From assembly GCF_017254835.1 (NCBI RefSeq), contig NZ_JAFKCW010000005.1, positions 214,385-278,384 of the forward strand: DNA of 64,000 bases, written 5' to 3'. The notes beneath the pieces were generated by a model, which worked only from the letters and a program-made list of their open reading frames with translations, was not told the DNA's origin and ran no database searches. The first letter of the stretch is position 1. Each line of letters opens with the position of its first letter. A program made the position numbers and the translations under genes. The stretch is from Algoriphagus aestuariicola (GTDB lineage Bacteria; Bacteroidota; Bacteroidia; Cytophagales; Cyclobacteriaceae). Positions 45,729 through 55,313 of the stretch are shown here, piece after piece.

Positions 45729-48700
45729 ATGAAAAACCATTATCTATCTAATGTGAAAATCCGGTTCATCGGATTTTTGCTGCTTATGTTATGCATAAGT
45801 GTCACGAGTTTTGGGCAGTCCCAGTCTATCCGGGGTGTCGTCACATCCGAAGGAGAGCCGGTGCCGGGGGCATTGGTCTTGGTAAAAGGGACCCAAAGAG
45901 GCACCGTCACTGATATAGACGGGAATTACAGTATCGACGCCGCACCTGGAGAAATCTTGGTGGTGAGTTTTGTTGGCTACATTACTAAAGAGGTAGCCGT
46001 GGTCGGAGGGCAGACGACAATCGACGTCACATTGGATCTTTCCACCTCCGATCTTTCCGAAGTCGTGGTCGTGGGCTACGGCAGCCAGATCAAGAAGGAA
46101 GTAACCGGGGCAATCCAGTCGGTGTCAGGCAAAGAATTGCAGGATATGCCCGTATCCTCTGTTGCACAGAAGCTCCAAGGACGACTCGCTGGGGTTCAGA
46201 TCAACCAGACTACCGGTAAGCCCGGCCAAGGGATGAATGTACGTATCCGGGGTCAACTGTCTGTATCCGGCGGTAGTCAGCCGCTGTATGTGGTGGACGG
46301 ATTTCCCATTACAGGGGATATCAACCAGATAAACCCGGATGAAATTGAGGAATTGACCGTATTAAAAGATGCTGCTTCAACCTCTCTATATGGTTCCCGT
46401 GCGGCAAATGGGGTCATCTTGATCACAACAAAAAGAGGAAAAGCAGGTCAGACCAACGTTGGACTAAATGTATTCACAGGATTCCAGAAAGTCCCAGTGG
46501 AAGGGCGGCTGGAAATGATGAATGCGGAGGAATTTGCCACTTTCAAAAAGGAATCCTACGAGGATGCAGGACAGCCGGTACCAGAGGTGTTTCAGAATCC
46601 GGCTCAATATCGAGACCAAAATAACGACTGGTACGATGCCATGCTGCAGACAGCTCCAATTTCTTCCTACAACTTAACACTGACTTCCAATAAGGAACGC
46701 GTTAATACCGCAGTAGTTGCTGGTGTGTTTACCCAGGATGGTGTGGTGGTTAATTCAGATTATAGAAGATTCTCTCTTCGAATGAATACCGATTATCAGG
46801 TCTCCGACAAAGTAAACATCGGATTCAACGTTGCGCCTAACTATGTGATCGATAATACTCCACGCACCGACGGCACCCGGGGTACGGGAATTCTGTTCAA
46901 TGCCCTGCATACTTGGCCGATCATGCCGATCTACGACGCAAATGGCGAATTGACCTATTTCAATCAATTCCCGGCCAACACGGGCAATATCTACGCTTAT
47001 CCAAACTGGGTAAGATCAGCGGAAGAAATCACCAATGAGACTAAACAGATGAACGTGCTCTCCAATGCCTTCGTCTCTTGGAAACCAATCAAAGGCCTCT
47101 CTCTCCAGTCAAGCTTCAACACCGAAATCAGGAATTCCAATTATTTCTGGTTTAACCCCTCAACGGCTACCGCTAACATAAATGTGGCCATTCCAACGGT
47201 TGCAGTGTCTATCCGTGAAAATTACCAAAGATTGTCTTGGTTGAATGAGAATATCGCAACCTATAGCAAAAGTGTAAACGATCACAATTTCGAAGCATTA
47301 GTGGGCTTTTCCAATCAACAATACAGAGAAGACCGTACACGTATCCAAGCCGATACCTATGCGGATGACCGACTTCCCACCATTCAGGGAGCGATCAACA
47401 TAAATCGGGGGGGGACTAACTCGGGGGTTGAGGAATGGACTTTGACTTCTCTATTCTCGAGATTGACCTATAACTACAAAGGAAAATATCTTTTTACCGC
47501 CGCAGTACGGGGTGATGGTTCTTCCCGGTTCGGAGCGGATAACCGTTGGGGCGTTTTCCCCTCCACCTCGGTCGGTTGGGTGCTGTCTGACGAGGAGTTT
47601 TTGAACACCAACTCGACAATCTCTTTCACTAAATTGAGAGCCAGCTACGGTATCACCGGCAACAACAACATCGGTAACTATACCCAGTATGCTCGAGTAG
47701 GAAACGCTTTGAATGGTGTCACTGTCAATTCTGTATTCGGTGAAACCGTCGTGCCAGGAGCATCTGTACTCTCTTTAAACAATCCGAACCTAGGCTGGGA
47801 AACCACGGCCCAATTTGATCTCGGCTTGGACATCGGCCTATGGGACGACAGACTCTCCTTTGTGTATGACTTCTATACCAAAAATACCACCAACCTCCTC
47901 TACGCAGTTCAGATCCCTCAAGAAGCAGGATTCACCAACTTCAATGACAACATCGGCGAAATCAAGTTTTGGGGTCATGAATTTGCTGTCAACGCCATCG
48001 CGATAAACACTAGCAACTTCCGCTGGAGTATCAACGCTAACATCTCCTTCAACAGAAACGAAGTAATTGAATTGGCAGAGGGAATCGACCGCGTTTATGG
48101 TACCTACCACATCACCCAAGTGGGCAAACCTTTCGGACAGTTTTATGGCCTGGTCAAAGAAGGTTTCTATATGAATGAGGAAGATCTTGCCAACTCTCCA
48201 ATTATTCCTGGGCGGTCTACTGTAGGCAGTATAAAGATGCGTGATGTAAACGGTGACGGAATAATCACCTATGGTGGTGACAACGATGACCGGGCAATCA
48301 TTGGAAATCCTTTCCCAGATTTCGTTTATGGGATCGTAAACAATTTCACCTTTAAAAATTGGGACGCGAGCATCACGGCTTCTGGTTCGGAGGGTAATCA
48401 GCTTTGGATGAGGCACTTGTATAGCACGGCCAACTTGGATGGTGTTTTCAATATGGTGAGAAAAGCCATTGACCGATTCAGGTCACCCGAAGACCCAGGG
48501 GAGGGGATTTTTGGAACTACAGTAGGTGGCGGTAACGTCACCGGAGTAGAACGTGACTGGAATAGCAGCCACTTTGTGTACGATGCGTCGTTTTTTACTA
48601 TTCGAAATATCACGGTGGGGTATTCCTTCAAAAACTTGGGAAAAGCCATCAAATCCGCAAGGATCTATGCTTCCGGACAAAATATGTGGGTATTTACCAA

Positions 48701-48839
48701 GTATTGGGGAGGATCAAATCCTGAGGTCAGTATGCAAAACGACGGAAATGGCGATGGAGGAAACCTGAGCCCTGGGGTCGATTTGTCAGCCTATCCGGTT
48801 CCGCGTACGATCACTTTCGGAGCAAATATCAATTTCTGA
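45729..48839 (+). CDS. SusC/RagA-family TonB-linked outer-membrane transporter
   Basis: The 1036-residue protein has a signal peptide ending VTSFGQS, a carboxypeptidase-regulatory-like domain (about 33-115, GALVLVKGTQRGTVTDIDG), SEVVVVGYGSQ as TonB-proximal segment, a plug (SLYGSRAANGVILI) and a barrel ending in ITFGANINF. It is divergent from, and only moderately similar to, the SusC at 42095-45190, so the two pairs probably take different ligands. It is followed by its SusD gene after about 30 bp. Confidence 0.95.
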   Translation: MKNHYLSNVKIRFIGFLLLMLCISVTSFGQSQSIRGVVTSEGEPVPGALVLVKGTQRGTVTDIDGNYSIDAAPGEILVVSFVGYITKEVAVVGGQTTIDVTLDLSTSDLSEVVVVGYGSQIKKEVTGAIQSVSGKELQDMPVSSVAQKLQGRLAGVQINQTTGKPGQGMNVRIRGQLSVSGGSQPLYVVDGFPITGDINQINPDEIEELTVLKDAASTSLYGSRAANGVILITTKRGKAGQTNVGLNVFTGFQKVPVEGRLEMMNAEEFATFKKESYEDAGQPVPEVFQNPAQYRDQNNDWYDAMLQTAPISSYNLTLTSNKERVNTAVVAGVFTQDGVVVNSDYRRFSLRMNTDYQVSDKVNIGFNVAPNYVIDNTPRTDGTRGTGILFNALHTWPIMPIYDANGELTYFNQFPANTGNIYAYPNWVRSAEEITNETKQMNVLSNAFVSWKPIKGLSLQSSFNTEIRNSNYFWFNPSTATANINVAIPTVAVSIRENYQRLSWLNENIATYSKSVNDHNFEALVGFSNQQYREDRTRIQADTYADDRLPTIQGAININRGGTNSGVEEWTLTSLFSRLTYNYKGKYLFTAAVRGDGSSRFGADNRWGVFPSTSVGWVLSDEEFLNTNSTISFTKLRASYGITGNNNIGNYTQYARVGNALNGVTVNSVFGETVVPGASVLSLNNPNLGWETTAQFDLGLDIGLWDDRLSFVYDFYTKNTTNLLYAVQIPQEAGFTNFNDNIGEIKFWGHEFAVNAIAINTSNFRWSINANISFNRNEVIELAEGIDRVYGTYHITQVGKPFGQFYGLVKEGFYMNEEDLANSPIIPGRSTVGSIKMRDVNGDGIITYGGDNDDRAIIGNPFPDFVYGIVNNFTFKNWDASITASGSEGNQLWMRHLYSTANLDGVFNMVRKAIDRFRSPEDPGEGIFGTTVGGGNVTGVERDWNSSHFVYDASFFTIRNITVGYSFKNLGKAIKSARIYASGQNMWVFTKYWGGSNPEVSMQNDGNGDGGNLSPGVDLSAYPVPRTITFGANINF

Positions 48840-48872
48840 TCCAAGGTCTTTCATCCCAAAATGACATTAACA

Positions 48873-50378
48873 ATGAAAAAATATATCATAGCATTATCCA
48901 TGGCGAGTGTCTTGTTGACCAGCTGTGAGGATTTTCTGACTGTAATTCCGGAAACCGAGCTGACCTCTAATACTTTTTTTAAAACCCAGACGGATTTTGA
49001 GCAGGCTGTCAATGCCGCCTATACACCTCTTCGGGCAATCACGACCGAACGTAGTTGGTTGCTAAGCGAGATGCATTCCGACAATACCTATTATGGCCGT
49101 AACCCTAACTTCGGGGCGGTGGATCCCCAGGAAGATTTGGCTGATTTTTCCGTCTTGGTTTCTAACGGTACTAACCCTAATACCCATCTTCTCAACCAAT
49201 GGAGACAGGATTATCTCATTATCGCCCGGACCAACCAGGTCCTCGCATTGATCGATGGAGTGGAATTTGATGCCGCGGCAAAGGCAAACGTTAGGGGACA
49301 GGCCTTGTTCTTGAGAGCCTATGCCTATTTCGAGCTGGCCAGATACTGGGGCAGTGTTCCGCTGCACCTGACTCCTGTGCCTGGACGCGATGCAGCGGCC
49401 TTACCACTTTCTACTGAAGATGAAGTCTATGCCCAGATCATCAAAGATTTGCTCGAGGCGATACCTTTGCTTCCTAAGAGGTCCGCCCAGCAGTTGGGGC
49501 GTGCTACCGAAGGAGCGGCAAGAACACTTCTCGCCAACGTTTACATCAACCGTAAGCAATGGGCGGAGGCAGAGGAAATTCTTGCTCCCGTGATCAGCAG
49601 CGGGGAATATTCGCTGATGGGAAGTTACGAGATGGCCTTTTCAGATAATGCATCCAATAAAAACAATGCGGAGTCAGTCTTTGAAGTGCAGTATCTCGAA
49701 GGAGCGGCGGGATTCCAAAACGACATAATCTATAGAATGATGCCAAGACCTCTTTTGGCTGCAGAGCTCAAGCCTATCACCGGCACAAGCAATACACAAA
49801 ACCTAGATGGAGAAGGGAACAACATTCCAACACCAGATATCATCGCTGCCTATGAAGCCGGAGATACAAGAAAAGACGCATCGATTGCATGGGTATTTTT
49901 ATCAAGCAGTGAGCGAATAGACAAAAATTATCCTTATATCAAGAAATTCGCCAAGAAACACTCACAGCATGGCAATACCGGTACGAATTTCCATATCTAC
50001 CGCTACGCCGAAGTGCTACTCTTTATGGCCGAGATCCTGAATGAGCAAGGTAAGTCCTCCGAAGCGGCCACCTACCTCAACCAAGTAAGGGCCCGTGCGG
50101 GCTTGGCAGCAACGACTGCTACAGGCCAAGCAGATATGAGAGAGGCTATCTTTAAGGAAAGAAGGGTGGAGCTGGCCTTTGAAAACAAAAGATGGTTTGA
50201 TATTCAGCGTACGGACCGAATTCAGGAGATTATTGTCCCATTAGGTCAAAGGATCGTGGCAGACCCTGCCGCTTACTACTATCCACCCCGCGCAGAGCCT
50301 AGACCTAATGTGTTTACTAATCTAGATAAATTCTATCCCTATCCGGCAGCTGAGTCTGATTTGAGTCCTTATTTCTAA
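48873..50378 (+). CDS. SusD/RagB-family outer-membrane lipoprotein
   Basis: The start at ATG 48873 (MKKYIIALSMASVLLTSC) is preferred; ATG 48861 in frame would add four residues. Lipobox LTSC. Core SusD motifs are present: GQALFLRAYAYFELARYWG, GAARTLLANVYINR, YRYAEVLLFMAEILNEQG and KERRVELAFENKRWFDIQR. It binds ligand for the SusC encoded just upstream. A terminator follows. Confidence 0.95.
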   Translation: MKKYIIALSMASVLLTSCEDFLTVIPETELTSNTFFKTQTDFEQAVNAAYTPLRAITTERSWLLSEMHSDNTYYGRNPNFGAVDPQEDLADFSVLVSNGTNPNTHLLNQWRQDYLIIARTNQVLALIDGVEFDAAAKANVRGQALFLRAYAYFELARYWGSVPLHLTPVPGRDAAALPLSTEDEVYAQIIKDLLEAIPLLPKRSAQQLGRATEGAARTLLANVYINRKQWAEAEEILAPVISSGEYSLMGSYEMAFSDNASNKNNAESVFEVQYLEGAAGFQNDIIYRMMPRPLLAAELKPITGTSNTQNLDGEGNNIPTPDIIAAYEAGDTRKDASIAWVFLSSSERIDKNYPYIKKFAKKHSQHGNTGTNFHIYRYAEVLLFMAEILNEQGKSSEAATYLNQVRARAGLAATTATGQADMREAIFKERRVELAFENKRWFDIQRTDRIQEIIVPLGQRIVADPAAYYYPPRAEPRPNVFTNLDKFYPYPAAESDLSPYF

Positions 50379-50399
50379 GTTGGTTTTCTTCAATTCAAA

Positions 50400-50449
50400 T
50401 AGCCCGACATCCGCTCTCCATAGTAAGAGTATCGATGTTGGGTTATTTT
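50400..50449 (+). terminator. Terminator after the SusCD pair
   Basis: A 12-pair stem (TAGCCCGACATC against GATGTTGGGTTA, two G-U pairs) is followed by TTTTC. It lies 22 bp after the susD stop and would partly separate the dehydrogenase gene from the pair. Confidence 0.7.
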
Positions 50450-50592
50450 CTTCTATAGCCGAAATAGCAGGACAGTTAAATAAATGACAGGAAGTAAATA
50501 GCTTGCTTGAATGGCTTTCGGCCTCCTGAAATATTTTCCAACTTGAACTCTACGAAATATTCTCTACCAGCACTTCAATAATCCCAAAAAAT

Positions 50593-53283
50593 ATGTTCAA
50601 CAGAAGATCCATTAAGAGTCTTTTCTTCATTGTGGGGATAATGGCGATTTCCTTTGCCTGCTCCAAGAAAGAAGAAGAATCTGGCCGGCAGCTTACCGGC
50701 AACCCCAAGATAGACAAACTCAAACTCCCCGACGGGTTTGTGGCAGAGCTACTATACAGTCCAGGTGAAAATGACCAGGGATCCTGGGTAGCGATGACCT
50801 TTGATGACAAGGGGCGTATGATCGCATCGGATCAATATGGCTTCCTCTACCGACTGGAGCTGCCTCCCGTGGGTTCGGACTCCACCGTCAAGCCCAAGGT
50901 AGAGAAGCTCATCGTGGGAAACGTAGCCGAACCTCAGGTAGGAATGGGCTATGCGCAGGGATTGCTCTATGCGTTTAATTCACTGTACGTGATGGTTAAC
51001 CACAATCCAAACGAGACTTTCAGCCAGCCGACAGGCCTGTATCGGATTCAGGATTTGGATGGCGATGATCAGTTTGAATCCGTCACCCAAATCCGTGAAC
51101 TCAAGGGACAACAAGGAGAGCACGGCCCACATAGCATGAAAGTCACTCCCGATGGTAAAAGCATCTACCTGATCGCCGGTAACCATGTCGATGTCCCTGA
51201 AATGGATGCGTACCGCCTGCCACGGGTTTGGGACGAGGATAATCTCTTCCCACTGATCAAAGATCCAAGAGGGCATGCCAATAGCAGAATGGCACCGGGC
51301 GGCTGGTTGGCTAAGATAAACCCCGACGGCACCGAGTGGGAACTCATCGGAGCTGGTTTTCGAAATGCCTTTGATTTCGATTACAATGAAGTCGGCGACA
51401 TCTTTGCCTACGACGCGGATATGGAGTGGGACTTCGGGATGCCTTGGTATCGCCCTACCCGAATCAATCATGTGACCAGCGGTTCTGAATTCGGCTGGAG
51501 AACCGGTAACTCGAAATGGTCTCCGGTCTATCCAGATAACCTGCCGGCGATTATGAATTTGGGACAGGGCTCGCCAACGAACGCGATGTTTGCGTATGAT
51601 GCGAAATTCCCCAGCAAATACAGGAAGGCGCTATACACCTTTGATTGGAGTTTTGGGATCATCTACGCAACCCATTTTACTCCCTCCGGCGCCAGCTATG
51701 AGGCTAGTTCCGAGGAATTCATTTCCGGATCTCCACTGCCTTTGACAGACGGCGTGATTGGACCAGATGGAGCAATGTATTTTGCTACCGGAGGCCGTAG
51801 GTTGGAGTCGGATCTTTATCGGGTTACCTATAAAGGAGACTTGGATTCCTACACCCCGATGACCGAAGCTGATTTGCCTCAGGAAGCGATCACGAGAAGA
51901 GAGTTGGAGAAATATCACTATGACGGGGCCCCTGCGGAAGGATTAGAAAAAGCCTGGGCGCAGCTGAACAACAATGACCGCTACGTGCAGTATGCGGCCC
52001 GAATCGTACTAGAACATCAGCCTGTAGCTACTTGGAAAGACAAAGCAATTGCTGAAACCGACCCTGTAAAAAAAATCCACGCAAATTTGGCTTTGGCCCA
52101 TCATGCCACCGATGCAGACGCAGCTGCGATGTTGAATAGCTTGATGCAGATCGACTATAAAGCGCTTTCTGCCAAGGATCAGCAGGACTTGCTCCGCACG
52201 ATCGAGGTGATTCTCTACCGTCACGACAAAGGGGCAGAACCTGTTAAGGCAAAGCTGGTAGAGTATTTGGATCCGCATTATCCAGCCAACGAAAATATGC
52301 TTAATCGCTCACTGAGCATCCTGCTAGTTCACTTGGATGCTCCGTCTGCAGTCGAGAAAACCTTGGCGTTGCTCAAAAATGCAAAGGATGACGAAAACTA
52401 TCAGAAGACCTTTACCGCGTCCTCTGACCTGATTTTCAGAAATCCCCAATATGGAATGGATATCGCAAACATGTTGGCTAACATCCCGCCAGCCCAAGCC
52501 ACTTTCTACGCGACGGTCTTGGGTGGAGCAGACAAAGGATGGACGCCTGCCCAGCGCGAGGAATACTTCAAATGGATCAACAATGCGCTCACAGCCTATA
52601 AGGGTGGTCGAAGCTATGTGGGCTTCATCGATCGCGCCAGAAAGATGGCCTTGAGCCACGTGGCTGAGACGGAGTTTGCCAAATACGACGAAATGTCTGG
52701 AGGAAAATTGCTTACCTCCAGCGGTAATGATATCGCCAATACAGGCATACAGCCTGAAGGTCCGGGCAGAAGATGGACGGTGGATCAGGCAGATTCGGTA
52801 GTGCAGAATCTCGCCGGGCGAGATCTTGTGAAAGGGAAAGCCATGTTCAGCGCCGTACTTTGCCAATCTTGCCACACCATCCAAGGTGAAGGCGGATTTA
52901 TTGGTCCTGACTTGACCCAACTTGGCACCAGATTCTCCCCAAGGGACATTCTGGTGGCTACCATTGATCCGAGTGAAACAATATCCGATCAGTACCATGC
53001 GACTGTGTTGGAGTTGAAAGAAGGCGGATCCATTGTGGGCAAGCTGAATGATGAGGATGATCAGAACTATTACATCTCCCAGAATCCTTTTGCTCCAGAT
53101 GTGATCAAGACAGTGCCGAAAAATACCGTAGTGCTGAAAAAGAATGCAGAGGTGTCTGTTATGATGCCAGGTCTCATCAATCGACTGAATCCGGAAGAAT
53201 TGAAGGATCTGATGGCTTACCTGATCTCAGGCGGAAATCCTGATCATGCCGTTTACAAAACCCAAACCACAGGACAAGAATGA
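50593..53283 (+). CDS. Beta-propeller sugar dehydrogenase with HEAT-like region and cytochrome c domain
   Basis: The 896-residue lipoprotein (ISFAC, Cys23) has an N-terminal beta-propeller (about 40-430; LPDGFVAELL, GEHGPHSMKVTPDG, GAGFRNAFDFDYN) like PVC-type dehydrogenases, a helical HEAT-like part (about 440-720) and a C-terminal heme domain with CQSCH near 757. The family probably oxidises glycosides, with electrons leaving through cytochrome c. Its stop overlaps the DUF1080 start (ATGA), so the two products are made together. Upstream is a SusCD pair in the same direction. Substrate unknown. Confidence 0.88.
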   Translation: MFNRRSIKSLFFIVGIMAISFACSKKEEESGRQLTGNPKIDKLKLPDGFVAELLYSPGENDQGSWVAMTFDDKGRMIASDQYGFLYRLELPPVGSDSTVKPKVEKLIVGNVAEPQVGMGYAQGLLYAFNSLYVMVNHNPNETFSQPTGLYRIQDLDGDDQFESVTQIRELKGQQGEHGPHSMKVTPDGKSIYLIAGNHVDVPEMDAYRLPRVWDEDNLFPLIKDPRGHANSRMAPGGWLAKINPDGTEWELIGAGFRNAFDFDYNEVGDIFAYDADMEWDFGMPWYRPTRINHVTSGSEFGWRTGNSKWSPVYPDNLPAIMNLGQGSPTNAMFAYDAKFPSKYRKALYTFDWSFGIIYATHFTPSGASYEASSEEFISGSPLPLTDGVIGPDGAMYFATGGRRLESDLYRVTYKGDLDSYTPMTEADLPQEAITRRELEKYHYDGAPAEGLEKAWAQLNNNDRYVQYAARIVLEHQPVATWKDKAIAETDPVKKIHANLALAHHATDADAAAMLNSLMQIDYKALSAKDQQDLLRTIEVILYRHDKGAEPVKAKLVEYLDPHYPANENMLNRSLSILLVHLDAPSAVEKTLALLKNAKDDENYQKTFTASSDLIFRNPQYGMDIANMLANIPPAQATFYATVLGGADKGWTPAQREEYFKWINNALTAYKGGRSYVGFIDRARKMALSHVAETEFAKYDEMSGGKLLTSSGNDIANTGIQPEGPGRRWTVDQADSVVQNLAGRDLVKGKAMFSAVLCQSCHTIQGEGGFIGPDLTQLGTRFSPRDILVATIDPSETISDQYHATVLELKEGGSIVGKLNDEDDQNYYISQNPFAPDVIKTVPKNTVVLKKNAEVSVMMPGLINRLNPEELKDLMAYLISGGNPDHAVYKTQTTGQE

Positions 53284-54062
53284 TTTGGTCTTTCAAATAT
53301 AAAACAACGCTTGCCGTAGCCGCCTTGGCTACGGCGGCTTTGATCTTCCAAATTCCCGATGGGAAACCGCGGAACGCTGTAGGTGAGCAGTCCGAATTCA
53401 AGCCCATCTTTGATGGAAAGACACTGGAGGGATGGGATTATAACAGTGACTATTGGAGCGTTAAAGACGGTGCGATTCACGGAGAGACCACAGCCGAAAA
53501 TCCTCTTAAGTCCAATACCTTTATCATTTGGGAAGGGGGAGAGCTCGGGGATTTTGAGCTGAAGATGGACTATTGGATATCCGAAACGGGTAATTCGGGA
53601 GTACAATACCGCAGTGACCTTTTTACCGAAGTACCCTATGCGCTGAGAGGCTATCAGGCGGACATCGACGGAGGTAATCGCTATACGGGCCAAAACTACG
53701 AGGAAAGAAAGCGGACTACCTTGGCCTATCGTGGCCAAAAGACCAGGATTACTTCCCAGCCTGATTCCATCACGGAGTTGAGGGGCTTTGTGGAAAGAAA
53801 TGCATGGAAAGGTCTCAACCTCGTGGAAGAGCTTGGTGACCGTGCAGAATTGGGAAAACTAATCAAAAGTGGGGATTGGAATTCCATTCACATCGTCGCC
53901 AAGGGCAATGTACTGAAGCACTATGTCAATGGTACCCTAATGAGTGAAGTCACTGACGAGGATGCCAAAAACAGGATGATGAAGGGACTTATGGGCATGC
54001 AGATGCACGTGGGCCCTCCAATGAAAGTCATGTTTAAGAATGTTGAATTGAAAAAGCTGTAA
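53280..54062 (+). CDS. DUF1080 protein, probable 3-keto-disaccharide hydrolase
   Basis: The 260-residue exported protein (hydrophobic signal segment about 8-24) has a concanavalin-like DUF1080 domain: FKPIFDGKTLEGWD near 39, ISETGNSGVQYRS near 100 and GLMGMQMHVGPPMKVMFKNVEL at the end. Family members cleave 3-keto-glycosides made by sugar 3-dehydrogenases. The 4-bp overlap with the dehydrogenase gene fits a two-step pathway of oxidation at C3 and cleavage of the glycosidic bond in the periplasm. The catalytic residues could not be verified by eye. Confidence 0.88.
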   Translation: MIWSFKYKTTLAVAALATAALIFQIPDGKPRNAVGEQSEFKPIFDGKTLEGWDYNSDYWSVKDGAIHGETTAENPLKSNTFIIWEGGELGDFELKMDYWISETGNSGVQYRSDLFTEVPYALRGYQADIDGGNRYTGQNYEERKRTTLAYRGQKTRITSQPDSITELRGFVERNAWKGLNLVEELGDRAELGKLIKSGDWNSIHIVAKGNVLKHYVNGTLMSEVTDEDAKNRMMKGLMGMQMHVGPPMKVMFKNVELKKL

Positions 54063-54083
54063 CGCTTTGGTTTCACAAAAAGC

Positions 54084-54118
54084 AATGAGGCCGTTTCACC
54101 GAGAAACGGCCTCATTTT
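54084..54118. terminator. Bidirectional rho-independent terminator
   Basis: A perfect 14-bp stem (AATGAGGCCGTTTC/GAAACGGCCTCATT) with a 5-nt loop sits between the convergent DUF1080 and permease genes, 21 bp after the former. Short A and T runs flank it. Confidence 0.88.
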
Positions 54119-54156
54119 GTTCTTAGCCTGTCCAGCTGGAGGAAGTGGTGGCTCGG

Positions 54157-55299
54157 TTACTTTTCCATTTTCCGAAATTCGAGATCCCTGTAGCTGCTTT
54201 CTTCTTCAGGCACCAGATCCTTTCTGTTCAAAGCCAACAGCTTAAATGCAGTTGGGGCGAGCGAAAGGCCGACCAAGCTTGCGCCGAGGATCAGGACATT
54301 GGTAGGCACCACCCAGAGATTTCCCGATGTGAATACGCCCAAAATCATCAGGGTACTCAGGGGCATGGAGACGGCTAATACGTTGATGCCAAGATCCAAA
54401 TCGAAGGTGCTCTTTTTGCTGCCGTTGTTGATTTCCATTTTCCGAATGGCAGACATGTGTGCAAATGGCCAGAAGCTTACGGCACTCTGGGGGAATACCA
54501 CCACGAGCAACGCAGATGCAAAAGGCAAGCCCGGCACCAACCAAAGAAATAGCCCGCTCAGCAGAAAGGTAAACCCCGCTCTGAAGATCAGCAGCGAAAA
54601 GATGGTCTTGATCTGGCTCCACTTAAACATCACCGCTATTCCAATAAACAACAGCACCAGTGGAGTCATCACGTCTTTCAGCATCAGGATCGAAGCGGAG
54701 AGAAAGCCCGGCAGATCGTCCATATGTAGTCCAAGACTCAACAAAACGATAGCCGCCAGGATCACCACATTGATTGGCTCGCCGAGCATGGCCAAAAGCA
54801 ACTCTTTGATCTTTTGTCGATTGGACCTGGACGGGAGCTGCTGGGTTTTGTAGTACCAGGACATCGCAAGCATATATGCTAGGATGAGCACGAAAATCTT
54901 GTTTCCGATATCCGCCAATGCTGCCCATGCCAGCAGATCATCGCCCAGGTATCGGGCGATAAAGGGAAAACAGGTCAATCCCGGCGCCAAAGAAGGCACC
55001 AACAGTGCCAGGGTGCGCATCTCCGCCGAATCCTTCTTTATCCCAAAAGCTGGCATGGAAAACCGGGTGAGGTACATCATCACCAGATTGAATCCCAAAG
55101 CCAAAACCGGAAGGAAAAGGAGATCCGGATTGATTTCGATTTTCATCAAGGCGACAAAAATCATAGCTGGTAAAGCAAGAGTCAGAATAAGGGTTTTCAG
55201 TCCTTTTTTTTGATCCTCCGATTGGAATTTTTGCTGGAGTAGGACTCCGATTCCAATCAGGAGGATAAGGGAAAGGGTTTTTTCCAAAGCTATACTCAT
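54157..55299 (-). CDS. AEC-family (auxin-efflux-carrier-like) permease
   Basis: This 380-residue membrane protein has about 10 hydrophobic segments and two similar halves. It starts MSIALEKTLSLILLIGIGVLLQQ and has LTLALPAMIFVAL in helix 2, the Pro-containing crossover motif of AEC carriers, and PQSAVSFWPFAHM late in the second half. The family exports or imports small organic acids (malate, auxin-like compounds). Last gene of the leftward operon, 14 bp after the aminotransferase. Inferred role: moves the keto- or amino-acid product across the cytoplasmic membrane. Confidence 0.75.
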   Translation of the reverse strand: MSIALEKTLSLILLIGIGVLLQQKFQSEDQKKGLKTLILTLALPAMIFVALMKIEINPDLLFLPVLALGFNLVMMYLTRFSMPAFGIKKDSAEMRTLALLVPSLAPGLTCFPFIARYLGDDLLAWAALADIGNKIFVLILAYMLAMSWYYKTQQLPSRSNRQKIKELLLAMLGEPINVVILAAIVLLSLGLHMDDLPGFLSASILMLKDVMTPLVLLFIGIAVMFKWSQIKTIFSLLIFRAGFTFLLSGLFLWLVPGLPFASALLVVVFPQSAVSFWPFAHMSAIRKMEINNGSKKSTFDLDLGINVLAVSMPLSTLMILGVFTSGNLWVVPTNVLILGASLVGLSLAPTAFKLLALNRKDLVPEEESSYRDLEFRKMEK

Positions 55300-55313
55300 G
55301 GGAAAAGAGGGTA

